DNA from: Chrysomallon squamiferum
Taxonomy: Eukaryota; Mollusca; Gastropoda; Neomphalida; Peltospiridae
Assembly: GCA_012295275.1 (NCBI GenBank)
Contig: CM022672.1
Span: forward strand, 24,077,930 to 24,141,929
Direction: 5' to 3'
Length of the DNA stretch: 64,000 nt
Shown here: positions 15,701 to 28,130 of the stretch, piece after piece
How positions within the stretch are numbered: the stretch's first letter is position 1
Layout: the number at the start of each line of letters is the position of its first letter
The notes under the pieces: model-generated
Seen by the model: only the letters and a program-made list of their open reading frames with translations
Told to the model about the DNA's origin: nothing
Databases searched by the model: none
Made by a program: the position numbers and the translations under genes

Positions 15701-16028
15701 AGCCATTAAGGTAAGTTTTTTATCTGCACATGAAAACTGATGTTTATAAAGTATGTTCACATTTATATAAACCAACGTGTTAACATTTTATCCACCTAGT
15801 TTTGAAAAGTTTGTACAAAATAGTTACTGTTATTATATTAAATAATATTTTAAATACAGCTAATTTATCTTTAAATAGTGAACCTAAATCCCTTTATTTA
15901 GAATTCATTCTTAAAGGCATTTTTTCATTCAGTTTTTAATTTTGTTCCTAACAATTAAAACAGAAGCATTTACAAAGAATAATATTCATTATTCACTGGA
16001 TATTTTTTCTTTTTTCGAAAATAATAAA

Positions 16029-16059
<31 letters not shown>

Positions 16060-16635
16060 TAAAATTATGGATGACTAGTTCATATAATCTTAATGAATAT
16101 TGTTTTAAAGATATTATTGATAAAAATTAAGATGCATAAATTCTTCCATCTTAATTGGTTACTGAATAATCTGAAAATTAGAAAATCAAATATATGTTGT
16201 AATGCATTCAGTTATTGTTTTAGTGTGCACCTTAAATTTAACTATTTATTACAATTATGTATGTACAAATATATTTTATGTTTTATTTAATTATTTATGT
16301 ATTTTTAAATTGAACTGTCCAAATTGTAATTTGGTACATGATGAAAAGAAATATATTGTTGCTGTTAAACTGTAAAGCTGCTTTACACAAAATTAACCTC
16401 AAATCCAAACTAATTAATTTTCATCTTATAAGCCAGCATTACCTATTAATAGTAATTCTGAATATGAATTTAAACATCGCTAAGCTTTGTATTTAATATG
16501 TTTCTATCTGTTCCTTTGTCGTTCCAGCTAATTATGGTGTATACAGTTCAAGGTCTGGATTCTGATTGGTTAATGGCTGAGCGAGGCAACCAGCGAGGGA
16601 AAGTTCCAGTAACATATCTGGAGATTCTCGAATAG
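183..16635 (+). CDS. SH3GLB1: Endophilin-B1-like BAR/SH3 protein (5' exon outside window)
   Basis: Constitutive exons: 183-324, 643-771, 3656-3789, 4210-4302, 10413-10502, 11845-11945, 15207-15414, 16528-16635. All junctions are GT/AG and all phases agree, giving 334 residues here. Endophilin B binds and bends membranes (mitochondria, autophagosome, Golgi) through an N-BAR dimer and recruits partners through SH3. Seen: BAR-helix text matching the family closely (TEEKLGSAEKTELDAHF, GQYMVDAGNDFGPGTAYGNA, SEFDRQAEITK, HHLRCLNDFIEAQMTYY), a Ser/Pro/Asn linker, then an SH3 domain with VLYDYDA, ELSLLADE, DSDWLM and GKVPVTYLEIL at the extreme C-terminus, as in vertebrates. In the family a first exon of about 25 residues (the amphipathic H0 helix) precedes FTEEKLG. 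It must lie left of the window, so the gene is 5' partial. Introns contain candidate in-frame small exons (listed separately). Identity is near certain. SH3GLB1 is chosen rather than SH3GLB2 because invertebrates usually have a single endophilin B. Confidence 0.95.
643..771 (+). CDS. SH3GLB1: SH3GLB1 exon: BAR helix 1-2 region
   Basis: Acceptor ttttag, donor gtaact. Encodes RMEDLLYEKLD through GPGTAY. The family text is strongly conserved, with a lysine-rich stretch (DKKKKDR) in the middle. Confidence 0.93.
772..3655 (+). other. SH3GLB1 intron (2.9 kb)
   Basis: AT-rich intron. It holds a TG/TA/CA compound microsatellite at about 3535-3606, close before the next acceptor. No coding segment or transposon ends recognised in the rest. 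Confidence 0.8.
3656..3789 (+). CDS. SH3GLB1: SH3GLB1 exon: BAR domain middle
   Basis: Acceptor tgcag, donor gtaaaa. Encodes NALVKCGQAQMQVGNAERE and LKNFLDGDMKTIM, ending on a codon boundary. The open frame continues a little upstream only through the CA repeat, which is intron. Confidence 0.93.
4210..4302 (+). CDS. SH3GLB1: SH3GLB1 exon: KRLDLDASKSRLRKAK segment
   Basis: Acceptor tttgcag, donor gtagat. Phase 0 at both ends (31 codons). It carries the conserved basic helix and stops at the loop where vertebrate endophilin B1 takes alternative inserts. Confidence 0.93.
7447..7485 (+). CDS. SH3GLB1: Candidate 39-nt cassette exon of SH3GLB1
   Basis: Strong pyrimidine-rich acceptor (tcctcttttctgaaag), 13 open codons in phase 0 (MSPTNSYSSLMME), then a weak donor gtttgc, as is common for regulated exons. 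Both flanking constitutive exons meet at phase 0, so inclusion keeps the frame. Known for the family: vertebrate endophilin B1 has alternative, partly neuron-specific inserts at this site. Not proven without transcripts. Confidence 0.5.
10019..10036 (+). CDS. SH3GLB1: Candidate 18-nt microexon of SH3GLB1
   Basis: Acceptor tttgtgcttaacaag and consensus donor gtaagt enclose six codons, DDVVAK, in phase 0 between the constitutive exons ending at 4302 and starting at 10413. With the 39-nt exon it would read MMEDDVVAKAEAELR across the junction. It could be constitutive or regulated. Confidence 0.6.
10413..10502 (+). CDS. SH3GLB1: SH3GLB1 exon: EFDRQAEITK helix
   Basis: Acceptor ttttttaccag, donor gtatgt; 30 codons, phase 0 at both ends. 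Nearly identical in wording to vertebrate endophilin B (SEFDRQAEITKILLEGI). Confidence 0.94.
10593..11169. mobile_element. 577-bp non-autonomous element with about 95-bp terminal inverted repeats
   Basis: The left arm 10593-10684 begins GGTCATTCCATGTCAAATCA. The right arm 11069-11169 is its reverse complement with few differences, ending TGATTTGACACGGAATGACC apart from the short loop. Both arms carry the shared block around GGGATCCCA and CTCAGATTTTTAT. No transposase frame inside. It sits in the intron after the EFDRQAEITK exon. Target-site duplication is not clear: the left flank is a TTA repeat. Superfamily not assigned. Confidence 0.85.
11170..11844 (+). other. SH3GLB1 intron remainder
   Basis: T-rich intron with short degenerate repeats of the form cttgtacatgcaaatt at about 11560-11770. 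Nothing coding seen. Confidence 0.6.
11845..11945 (+). CDS. SH3GLB1: SH3GLB1 exon: last BAR helix
   Basis: Acceptor gattgcag, donor gtgagc. Encodes AHHLRCLNDFIEAQMTYYSQ and the following QKQLG, ending two bases into a Ser codon. Confidence 0.94.
11946..15206 (+). other. SH3GLB1 intron (3.3 kb) with one optional exon
   Basis: Holds the optional exon 13091-13126 and an imperfect inverted repeat at 14275-14331. Poly-T lies before the next acceptor (15098-15140). No transposon recognised. Confidence 0.7.
13091..13126 (+). CDS. SH3GLB1: Candidate 36-nt cassette exon in the BAR-SH3 linker
   Basis: Acceptor caaatttgcag, donor gtaaga. In phase 2 it reads NPPATPPAGDK after a junction Ser. Its 36 nt leave the same phase, so it can be skipped or included. 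A proline-rich linker insert is plausible for the family. Transcript support is needed. Confidence 0.6.
15207..15414 (+). CDS. SH3GLB1: SH3GLB1 exon: linker and first half of SH3
   Basis: Acceptor gtgtttcag, donor gtaatt. A Ser/Asn/Gly/Pro linker is followed by KKQARVLYDYDA and NSELSLLADE, ending in phase 0. Overlapping frames here are shadows. Confidence 0.94.
16528..16635 (+). CDS. SH3GLB1: SH3GLB1 last coding exon: second half of SH3
   Basis: Acceptor gttccag. 35 codons ending VPVTYLEILE then TAG at 16633-16635. The stop sits at the usual family C-terminus. Confidence 0.95.
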   Translation, partial: LIMVYTVQGLDSDWLMAERGNQRGKVPVTYLEILE

Positions 16636-19600
16636 TTTTATTGGGAGTGGGCTTCTCATTTTTTTATTTTTTTTATTATATATTTTTTATTAAATCTTAA
16701 TTTACATAATCCACATATTACCATGCAGTAATAATTCTGGGGATCTTCTTGGTTTACCTCCAGTTTTCTTTTGTTAAAACAAAATTATCAATATTGTGTC
16801 TTGTATACCTTTTTTATGGACTTACAGAGGTTTAATTTAATTTTTTTTTTTTTTTTTTTTTTTTTTATATTTTTTTTTTTTTATTTTTTTTTTTATTTTA
16901 TTTTTTGTTGATATTATTATTATTTTAATTATTATATTTGAACATATTTATAAATTTGGATTGAATATGAAAAGAAATTAATTAGTGAATATTTTCTCAT
17001 CATCTCAGACATAAGGCAGAGAAAAGAAAAGGAAAAAAATAATGATAAGAATAATTTAAATTCAAGCAACATTTTAATCAGCAGTAGCTTTAAATCTTTA
17101 AATGTCAGAGTTTTATTGTGAACTGTTTTGGATGTACACACACATACATCATGTAGACTGAAAACTACTTAAATATAATTAATTCAAATACATGAATAAA
17201 AATGTATAATTCAAGTTTTTTTTATCTGAATATTTACATCTATGACATAGATCTTGTATGTGATAAAAATCATTACCACTAATATATATAACTGATAAAG
17301 GTTATATTTCTCAAATTATCTTAATTACCAAGCATGAGAAATTCTGTTGGTGAAAACTTTTATATTTTCTAATTTTCTAAAGGATTCTTATTCTTCTTCT
17401 TTTTTTTATTTACTTATTTTTTTATGTGTTTGTTTTTTTTTTTTTTTTTTAAATTTTATAGTGTTATACCTGAATAAGAACATTTAATTTATTGTGTGTT
17501 CAGAATTGTTATTGTTAAATATATATTATTTTGCTATTCATATTGCTTTTTGTTTTCCTGATTCATGAAATGTTTTTAATTGTTATTACTGGTATTATTA
17601 TTATTATTATTAATTTTAATTTTTATTTTATTTTTATTTTTTTTTTTTTTTAAAAGCTCAATCTCTTGGAATATTGGTCTCTATATCATTCAGTATTTTA
17701 AATATGTTTATTTAATTACTGCAAAGTGTCTTCATATGTAAACTGCTTATTAGACCTGTGATAAATATTCTTAACAGACTGCAGCAAAATCTTTTGAATA
17801 TAATTTTGTGTTAAAATTGAATTTAGTTAATGAGGATATATTTTATTTATTTTTAAAATCTGTTAGGTTTCAGATGATTTTAAATTATTATATATTCTTT
17901 AAATCTATATGTATCTGTTTAATCATTTTTAAATTTTTATATGATTTATTTTATTTTTTATTTTTTTCAGTATTTGCTTTCATTTTAAATATAATTAACA
18001 AAATAAAAATTTAAAACATTAAATGCAATTTACAAAAATATAGGTGAGAAATGTTTTAGAAAGGTGATTTAATCGTAAACACTGTATTTCATTTAGTATT
18101 TTTCCCATTTGACAAAACAGTTCAAGATAATTCTTAAAACTAGAGTTATTGGCCTTACATCTCTTTAAATTTAAAAAAATCCATCCAAAATAAAGTACAA
18201 TTCTTTCCTTTCAAAGATTTTGACTGAAGTACAGGTGAAAACAAAATAATTACTTAATACTTTATTTCTTTAGAACAGGTGTTCTCTATTAATATAATGA
18301 TGCCTGCAGTACTGTCATATTTTAAAACACTTTAAAAGTTTATTAAGCAGTTTACCACAAAATTTTGATGTTATTAAAATTATCTCTTTTTTTCTCTCTT
18401 TTTTTTTTCTCTTTTTTTTTTTTCATAATACCAGAATTATTTAAAACATCAAAGGTGAATATTTTGAAAATGGTCTTTATTTTCAAGAAATAGAAACATT
18501 ATTAGTAAATAATATGTATTATATATTTATGTCAACTTTCAGAGTATATTTGCGAATTACTATTGTTATTATTAAAATAAAACTAAATATTTCATACATG
18601 TGATTAAAAGTTTCTTGCATTATGAATTTTATGGACACTTTTCATAAACCTCCTTGCATTATCTTTAATTTTTATTATTGTTATTATTTTTTTATTTTAA
18701 AACACATAAACTGTTTTAAATAAATTGCTTCCAGTGCTAATGCATAAACGGAATACATCTTAGTAATTCTGCATGCTGAAAGAATAATTCAAGTGACATT
18801 TTATGTTTCCAGCTTCACTGCCTCTAATCTAACTGTTACTGTAAACTGAACCTTTCTTCAGATACCATCATAGACTTCACAATAACACTGGAGCAAACAA
18901 AACAAAGCATAAAGAGTGCAATTACAAAAATTGTGCATATGGTTCATGAGATTACCTTTTTGTTTTTCCATTTATTGATTATTATTTTTTTTTTTTTTTT
19001 TTTTTTTTTTATTTTTGTTAAATATGGGCATAATTTTTAAACACTATATAAATTGGTGGATATGTAAATTGTTATATCTTGCGCACATACATGCATACAC
19101 AATTTTCAGTTTGTAAGTTAAAGAGCTTCATATTACAAATATGTCTCATTATTATGTTTAATAATTGCAGATGGTCTTCCTGTGCCAAGCCATTCATTTA
19201 ACAGAGCTGGCCAAAATAAATTTGAGAATAGTTCATCTTTAATATCTTTTTATTTGTAATAAAACTATTATCTACAATTAAGGGATGGATTATAACACAA
19301 CTATCATGAAAAGACAATGTTTATAAACAGGTTTATCTCTACCTTTAATTTACTGGCTAAAAATAATATACAAAATGTTATTAAAGGTTTTTAGAAATAG
19401 TTAATTAAACTCATTTTTTTCTTCCTGTGAGATTTAAAAAACTATATTTAAATTAGTAGATAATTAAATTTTTATTACAAACAAAACAATTGGAACCAAT
19501 TATTCAATGAACAATTTTACTGCCGGTGTAAGCTGCAAATATCATATCAGGTATTTCATTTTGTTCTGCTGGTGATTCTCCTAAATGTATCTACAGCATG

Positions 19601-20900
19601 ACTGGAAATAAGTTTTAATAATGCATTAACAGCACAGATTTATTCTTTAGTAAACGGTATATATTATATTGCAATTCTAAATGTATATAAATTTGTTCAC
19701 AATGTTGCTATTTTGCTTTAAATTATGTGTTATTTGAAATTAGCTTACTTGTAGTATGTTAATTCTTGTTATGGTGTTGCTTAGAAATTCCCTTTTAATT
19801 GTTTCTGTTATTTACTTAAGACAATGCCTCAAAAACAAAACAAGAGCCTCTGTATATAACATCATAATTGTCAAATAATGATATTCTTGTTAATCTATAA
19901 AGAAATCTGTTTGTTGTCCATTCTAATGGTGATATAAATAATAATCTCTTGAAATGTTTACCAAAATTTAGCTGTTCATTTTGTCAGAACAGAAAATAAT
20001 TATTATTATTATTTTTGTTTTTGGCTAAAACATATTAAAAATTACCCTGTCAATAGTTTTAAAGGAATTCAGATGCATAATGATATAATTAATATTAGAT
20101 TTGAAATACACAGATCATTCCTTTTGTTTTTCAATATAAAATGTAAAGAAGTATTGCTTTTCTGGTATTATATTAGTGTAAATAATAGTTTAAAGAAGAA
20201 AATAATGTAAAGTATTTGAAATGAATTGTTAACTAAATTGTTTTCTTTTTTTAGTTTTTAACTTTTGCTCTTATTAAAATCAGTATGACTTTGTAGACAT
20301 TTAATAATTGCACTATGATTGTACACGTCAAATTTGAATAACATTCATTGCATTTCTGTTTTTATTAGGCATTATTTTAGAAAATACTGAGAAAATTAAA
20401 TTAAATTTAGGTATAAAGTAAATTTCTTTTTCTGTAACTTTTTAAAACTATTGCAGCATTTTGATTAATTAAGAATGTAATGAATATATTTTCATGTCTA
20501 TATATATATTTTTTTATTATTATTAATTTTAGGTTTTTTTCACTTATCTTCTCTCCAACTTTTTATAGATACAAATAAATTTGAAATATTTCTAGAATAC
20601 CAGTTGAATATTTGTTAAAGATTTTTTATTGCTTAAATTCCAGCAGATGGTGTAGTAGCCGCTGTTGTAAATGTTGACGTTTGTACATTGGTTTTGTTTC
20701 AAAGTGGTGACAGTTCTGAGCAACCATTGTTAGCTACATAACACTATTGTTTTTGAAATTTTCTTCATTGTCTCTGTGTAAATATTTTACTTTAATGCAA
20801 TTGTACATAAATGGCAACTATAACAAATGTGTTTTGTTATTTATTTACAGTTTTTGAAATGTACTTCTTTATTATCGTTATCATCATTATCATTATTATT
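16636..20900 (+). other. Probable long 3'UTR and downstream flank of SH3GLB1
   Basis: No coding segment. The strand stays markedly T-rich (poly-T at about 16840-16900, 17430-17450, 17640, 18400-18420 and 18985-19010) to about 20.9 kb. The composition then changes to a more balanced, A-leaning sequence. Several AATAAA signals occur (for example near 18002, 19257 and 20573), and none stands out as the single site. The UTR extent is inferred from composition only. Confidence 0.4.
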
Positions 20901-21124
20901 ATTACATTCAATCCTCCTCATAATACCGACATCCGTACTCAACTGATAATGTATTTCCTGAGATCGTGAATCACTTCACGGATAAAATATCAATACTGAC
21001 TCCAGACAGCTCAGTGCTTTCCCATTTGTTTTACAAAATAACAAAAAGTATGCTCTGTCGAATCAAAGCGTTTGCTGATAGTGGATACATGATATGGGGT
21101 CGGCGTTACAAAGAGATTTACCAT

Positions 21125-21127
21125 TAC

Positions 21128-21185
<58 letters not shown>
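21125..21185. repeat. (TTA)n microsatellite
   Basis: About 20 TTA units. Open frames reading poly-Tyr, poly-Leu or poly-Ile across it are artefacts. Confidence 0.95.
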
Positions 21186-21187
<2 letters not shown>

Positions 21188-21325
21188 AGAATTATGTTGT
21201 TAATATCAATCAAAGTATTTAAGATTCGAACTGAACTATATTTCTATGATAAATAAAAATAGTAAGTGACTCTCTGCCCCAGTCATGCTCGTAAAAGTTG
21301 AGCATTCGCGCGGCCCAAAATAATT

Positions 21326-21375
<50 letters not shown>

Positions 21376-22688
21376 CAAAATGAAGCCCTTAGGAATATCG
21401 ATAACTAAGGAAACAATTACTATAGACTTTCTGCAAGAAAAAGTGGAAACTGCCAACAAAACGCTTTAGACTTCATGAGATATAAAAGTCAAATAATATC
21501 TGAATGTTAATAAGAAAGAGGAAACTCGCTTGCTAGCTTTCTTTTTCAGTGGGTACATGGTATACATCTCTTAGGAAAAGATTTAACAAGACTTAATAAA
21601 ATGGTCGTGAGAAATCGACTAGATAGAAGTGTTTCCATGATTTCATTAAAGCGATATTTTCAGAATATTTTAGAGATAAAGAGAAAAATTTTTTAGCCGC
21701 ACAACCTCATACTTCCACATTTATTCGACGGTCTTTCCTAGAAAACTAAACTCGTAACCAACAATTTTGTATAAATTCTGTATCGCGACTTTTGTAACCA
21801 CAAATATGCAACCACCCCCAAAACAAAAACCCACAAAAAAACAACAACATAAGATATGCAAAAAAAATAAAATAAAGAAACGAACAAACAAAAATCACAT
21901 GTCACTATATTAAATCCACTAAATTATCTAATACTAATTTATAATACTTTAAAATATTTCATAAAAACCGATATAAAATTTATCGATTAATATTTTCTGA
22001 TGTGTTAAATGAACTGAAGACATAATTTCTGGTTCTAAACGAAAAACAAACTTAATAATTATCATTCATTTCACTTTTATTATACTTAGCTTACACTATA
22101 GTCTGATCAAAAGAGTTTATAGATAAAATTAATGAGCACTTTATTAGAAGACAAATATATGTCAAAACAACAGAAAATTACGTTAACGTTACAAAGAACT
22201 GAGTAATACATATGGCATATTTCGCTAAAATATTCGCTGCAGAATGATTATGACATTGTCAGGTTAATAGCCATGTATTAATGTATGTTAAAAACCTTAT
22301 ATTTTTAAATAAACATCTGAACAGCAGATGAATCAAACACAACAAATGAAAGTAACAGCCGTTCAGTTCACGTCAGAGTTCTTCATACATCTGTGAATAT
22401 TTTCTAAATGGTAATTGTTAAATATTAATGGTTAGCATATACAGAAAGAGATAACTTAATTTGGTAAATAAATATTTGAAATTTAATAGAGAGTTTTATT
22501 GTCATCACCAACACGTGTTTAAAATAAATACGGAATATTCCAAATTGTCGAGACTCAGCATTTGGGTTATTTCCCATTCATATCAGTTATCCAAACGTAA
22601 CGCTTTCCTGACTGTGATAAGATACCATAATCAAAACTCTTGTAATTAACTGACAGAAGTAGCCTAATGAGTTAACAGAGTTATTGCC

Positions 22689-22689
<1 letters not shown>

Positions 22690-22774
<85 letters not shown>

Positions 22775-22775
22775 T
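22690..22775. repeat. (CA)n microsatellite
   Basis: About 40 CA units with one AA interruption near the end. Confidence 0.95.
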
Positions 22776-22989
22776 CTTATCTTAACTATAAATAAAATAA
22801 AATGAATTGGAAATTTCATTAAACTCATTTAAACAACCTCTTTATTGGCGTGTTGTTTCTATTCAATTTAGAGTTCAAAGCACTTCGTAACTCGATAAAC
22901 CAACAAACCATCTTAATACTGTCTTCTTGCTGAAAAGGTAACCGTTAAAAATAATGTCAATATATGTGTGGGTTTTTTTTCTCGAGGAT

Positions 22990-23161
22990 TACAATTGTTT
23001 GTTGAAGCATCAAGACATAACGAGTGTGCTCAATGCACATCATCGCGCAGACGTCTAACAATAGTTTCTATGGAAATGAGTCGATATATTTGCTAAACAA
23101 ATGCATGCTGACGAACAGGATCAGAAGACCAGATATGACAAGAACATCACAAAGTGTACAG
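22990..23161 (+). other. Possible 5' non-coding exon of the IQ/vWA gene
   Basis: A less AT-rich stretch with CpGs (catcatcgcgcagacg) ends in AGTGTACAG followed by the donor gtatgt at 23162. The next good acceptor is at 23876, opening the exon with the start codon. An upstream ATG frame runs through this exon, would continue in phase, and would stop at TAA 23901-23903. So this is either a leader with a short upstream frame or chance. The 5' end is unknown. Confidence 0.35.
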
Positions 23162-23472
23162 GTATGTAAATTCAATTTTCTTACGATAAATATTTCACGT
23201 ATGGAAATAGAATTAGCCAACTTCATTAACATTAACACTCAAATTTGTCTTCATACTTGACTAACAGTTGATATTGGTTTAGAAAACATCTTACTTTGGC
23301 AGGACAAGTACCTTATAATTCAGAAAAAGGTTTGCTTTAAATTTCAGTTATCATTGATTTTTTTTCAACGTACTTTATTTAACGGTCGACATCATGATAA
23401 TGGCTTCAGAATTCAAGCGCTTTCAGATTAATTTTAAAACAGTTTCTTTTTTTCTTCTGTTTAGCCTATTTA

Positions 23473-23522
<50 letters not shown>

Positions 23523-23876
23523 GTTTTTTGGAGGGAGTTTTTGCTGATTCTGTTTTTGGGTAATAAGCAGGAATCTTTACTTTTTATTTTTTTTTCTTTC
23601 ACAGAGAAAAAGAACAAAATGTTATAAAGAGAAAAATTGACTATGGCTTCCCTTAAAAATGTGTTAAGATGATAATGCATGCTATGTAACAACATTTAAT
23701 TCCAAGTAACGTCTTGATCATTCTGGCAAAAATTCTCCATTTCTTGTTCTTTAAAGAAAATGAAAATATATCAAATATTTAATAAATAATTTATTATTAT
23801 TTTTATTATTATTATTTATTTAAATGACTCGTTATTAAGTATTACATTAATTTGTTTTATCTAATTTCTCATACAG

Positions 23877-24218
23877 CAATCACTGAACAACATCGTTGTT
23901 TAAACGATGAATGAAGCGGACATTCTGAGCAAACATGTCCTGTTCCAAAAAAGCTGGACGGGCTGGTCGTGTAGCCATGGACTTCCCGTTAAATCAAAGT
24001 GTAACTCTCTAGCACTCTCGAGCAAGTCGAAGAAAGATTTAATACACAGCAGTACGGACAACAGTAGGAGGTTCTCACAAGTCAGCGTTGAAAATTGCAG
24101 GAGGTATTCATACAACAGCACGGGAAACGCATCTCCACGATTTGGCATCTCACTGCAAGATATCTCATCCGTGACGTCAGATAAAACCACCAATGTCCAA
24201 TCCTGGATTGAAAACTCG
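23877..24218 (+). CDS. IQ/vWA gene exon with start codon
   Basis: Acceptor ttctcatacag, donor gtattt. 30 nt of leader, then ATG at 23907. The 104 codons are rich in Ser, Asn and Lys, with two RRFSQ/RRYSY-like basic-Ser motifs that could be kinase sites. Ends in phase 0. Confidence 0.75.
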
Positions 24219-24474
24219 GTATTTAGTTATTTATTTTTGTTACTGATTTTTTTTTTTTTTATATAAAAAAAAAAAAAAATAAAAAACAAAAAAACCCCAG
24301 TTATTTATTTTAATATATGCACAAACCAAAAAAAAACAACGACAAAATTAAATAAATATAAATAAAAATTAATAATAATAATAAAATAAAATAATAACAT
24401 ATTTCCATTGTTATTTGGATCATTTTTTTTTTTTTTTTTCTCTCCTTCGTCTTATTTTTGTTTTTGTTTTTATT

Positions 24475-24527
<53 letters not shown>

Positions 24528-25305
24528 GAAATGCAGTGTGAAATTTAAACTAAAATTTAATTACAGTAATCATAAAAACAGTCAACGTTCTAGTTTACCG
24601 ATGAAGCTGGACTATGAACAGACAAAATTAATTGAAAGACACGTTATAAATCCCACCTGAACAGTTACACTTCACAGACCAAAACACAAAAATATAATAT
24701 TTATGACAGTTTCGTTTTCAACCATCTGAATAATAAATAATTCCTTTGAGACAGCATTGTATTCTGTCATTTACTTGTGTGATAAATAATATATTTGCAC
24801 AATTGTCATACAGGCATTATTATTGTTGTTGTAACAACGTGATTACATTTGACACCAAACCTTCACAGAGAAAGAGATATTCGACACATTCAGAAACCAA
24901 GTTAAAACAGAAGTCGAATTAAAATTAAATAGATATTATACATCTACATAATCAAAATACAGTAATATTAATGTTTATTATTAATAACTGGACAAATAAA
25001 TCCAAATACTTAATTATTAACAATAATAATTATATTATTTTCTTCTTTTAAAAAAAAAATAATAATAATCAATTATCTAATCTAGCTATTAAAACTTTTT
25101 TTTTTATTTTAATAAATTAGTTTAGGTCTAGATAAAGAGGCTTTTGTTTGGATAGTAATTCTGAAAAAGAAAAAAAAAGAATTGAATATGATTAAAATAA
25201 ATGGAAAATAACAATAATAATAGTACAGTTACATTTATATATTTTATTTGTTGTTTTGGTCCAGTATTTTTATTTTATTATTTTTATTTACCTGTTTTGA
25301 TTGAT

Positions 25306-25348
<43 letters not shown>

Positions 25349-25418
25349 TTATTATTTTCAAATGTTTTTATTTTATTTTATTTTATTACTTTTTTCTTTT
25401 CTTTTTTATCAATTATTA

Positions 25419-25480
<62 letters not shown>

Positions 25481-26147
25481 TTTACGATATTATTAAACTA
25501 ACTGCAAGAGCTTAAATTCTGTTTAGTCTATTTTACCGTTTTATTTTCTGTACACACTAAAAGAATCGAAAAGGATCTATAGCATCCAGAGCTACGTATG
25601 TGATATCTAGCAGTGCGGCAAGCAACGACAACAGCAGCAGCACGTGGCAAACCACGTTGGACGAAAGAAGAAATCAGAGAGTTGGCAGAAGCAGACCTTG
25701 GAAAGAGGAAGTTCCAAAAATAAAATCTAATAAGAATACCAAAGTTGGTAAGCTTTTCCTTTATTTTAATTTTTAATTTTTTAATTTTTAATATTCTCTT
25801 TGTTATTTCATCTCGCTTAGGACAGTTTTCACAGTTTTTGAAAGAAAGTCTGTATCAGGTTCAGCAGGTTTTGTTTTAGTGGCGAACAACAGATTTTAAT
25901 ACAGTAATGTTTGAATATCAGCGAAACTGAAAAAGAGTTTTGTAAAACAGCACTTTAATTATACAGCAACGATAACATCAGTAGCGGCAGAAGCAACAAC
26001 AACGACAACAATAACAACAACAATAATAACAATAGCAACTGCGTATGGTTAAAATTTATCTATTAATTTCTTGTTGCTGTTGTTGTAATTGTTTATTTTA
26101 CTTTTGTTACTGTTGTTACTGTAGATGTTTTAAATTCATCTGAGATT

Positions 26148-26190
<43 letters not shown>

Positions 26191-26701
26191 AATATTTTAT
26201 GAGAAATTTCTGCCAAAGGGAAAATGGCTGGAGTACAAAAAGAGAGAATACGTGACAAACTCTCGCTATGGAAACATCTACGAGATTCGGTCAGTGGATT
26301 TTTCTTAAACAGTCTTCAAATGTCTTCTTTAATCATTTTATTTTTTTATTTTTTTTTTAATTTATGTATGAAATTTTGTTGTTGTTGTTGCTCTGGGTGG
26401 GTTGAGGGTTTTATTTTTGTTCTCACTGCTAACTATACTTTATATTTTATTTTATTTTATTTTGTTTACAGAAGGAAAATGCCGCCAAGGAAAAAGACTC
26501 CACCCACCGGAGTCTCGTGGCTTTGGGAAAATGAATACAGATTATGGCGCCTTGAAATGGACAGAAACAAAAGAAAAATGGAATCAGAATCTATTCCACG
26601 AAACAGCACAAGGTAGAACAAACAAACAAACAAACAAAAAAAAATATATATATATAAAAACTTCACCATAACTTCAAACAAGCTCTTCTGAAGGAAAGAA
26701 A

Positions 26702-26738
<37 letters not shown>

Positions 26739-27077
26739 GAAAAAAAATAGAAAAAAAAAATAAAAAAATAAAATAAATAAAGAATTAAAAGACGGGAAAA
26801 TGCAGCGCGAATTAGTTAGTCGATTATTTTAAACGTGGTTATGGTCAATAAACGTTCTAGCACATTTATCATACATACCTGCCTAAATGTATATTAAAGA
26901 GAAGAGAGGTGAAGTAGTCTTGATGTTAGTGTGATAGAGAGAGAGATGGGAGTAAAGTAGTTGTGATTTTAGTGTGACTGAGAGAGAGAGAGAGAGGGGG
27001 GGAGTAAAGTAGTTGTGATGTTAGTGTGATTGAGAGAGAGAGAGAGATGGGAGTAAAGTAGTTGTGATGTTAGTGTG

Positions 27078-27155
<78 letters not shown>

Positions 27156-27279
27156 GAGAGAGAGAGAGGGAGTTAGTGATGTTAGTGTGATTGAGAGAGA
27201 GAGATGGGAGTAAAGTAGTTGTGATGTTAGTGTGATTGAGAGAGAGATGGGAGTAAAGTAGTTGTGATGTTAGTGTGAC

Positions 27280-27346
<67 letters not shown>

Positions 27347-28051
27347 GAGTAAAGTAGTAGTGATGTTAGTGTGATTGAGAGAGAGAGAGAGATGGGAGTA
27401 AAGTAGTTGTGATGTTAGTGTGATTGAGAGAGAGAGAGAGATGGGAGTAAAGTAGTTGTGATGTTAGTGTGATTGAGAGAGAGATGGGAGTAAAGTAGTT
27501 GTGATGTTAGTGTGATTGAGAGAGAGAGAGAGAGATGGGAGTAAAGTAGTTGTGATCTTAGTGTGTTAGAGGAAAGAGACGTAAAATAGTGTTAATGTTA
27601 ATGTTAACGATGTGAAGTAGTCGTAATGTTAATATGTTAGAGGGAAGAGAGGTTAGATATTACTAATTAAAACTTTTTATTTTGTAATAGTGGCAGTTTA
27701 GAGACAAACCGAGGTCAAACATCGACCAGAAGACGGAAAATAAATGAATTATCCAAACCGCATGCGGATCTTTTTGCGTAAGTATATTTTATATTAGAGC
27801 AGTTAAATGATTAAACTGACACCACTACTTCCTGCAAGTAAACATACAAATAACTGTTTTGTCGTCAATCGCAAATCGCTTAACAATTTATATTTACCAC
27901 ACATATCATTATTTCCTTACGTGTCGTCATATCAATAATAGATTTGTTCTCCATTATCCATGTTAAACCATTAAAAAGGATAAAAAAGACTAAATTAAGC
28001 AATCTCCCATTTGATGTGTCATTTTTTTTTCAGGTGGCTATTTAATGTTTT

Positions 28052-28130
<79 letters not shown>

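Larger units (their letters stand above)
20901..22980. other. Intergenic region between SH3GLB1 and the IQ/vWA gene
   Basis: Contains a TTA tract at 21125-21185, poly-T at 21331-21375, A-rich sequence at 21780-21900, and a pure CA tract at 22690-22775. No gene recognised. Confidence 0.6.

Noticed and set aside
24415-24660. Frame ending with SSLPMKLDYEQTKLIERH after an acceptor-like site
   Set aside because: Entry phase does not fit the preceding donor at 24218, and no donor follows before the stop. The exons on either side join directly.
25201-25515. Open frames rich in Ile, Leu, Tyr or Asn over TTA/AAT tracts (also at 21.1, 23.4, 24.4, 29.1, 33.1 and 35.5 kb)
   Set aside because: They are produced by trinucleotide microsatellites without stops and have no splice or family support.
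26897-27657. Regularly spaced repeat resembling an array
   Set aside because: Spacers are GA repeats, not unique sequence, and the host is an animal. It is a minisatellite, not CRISPR.
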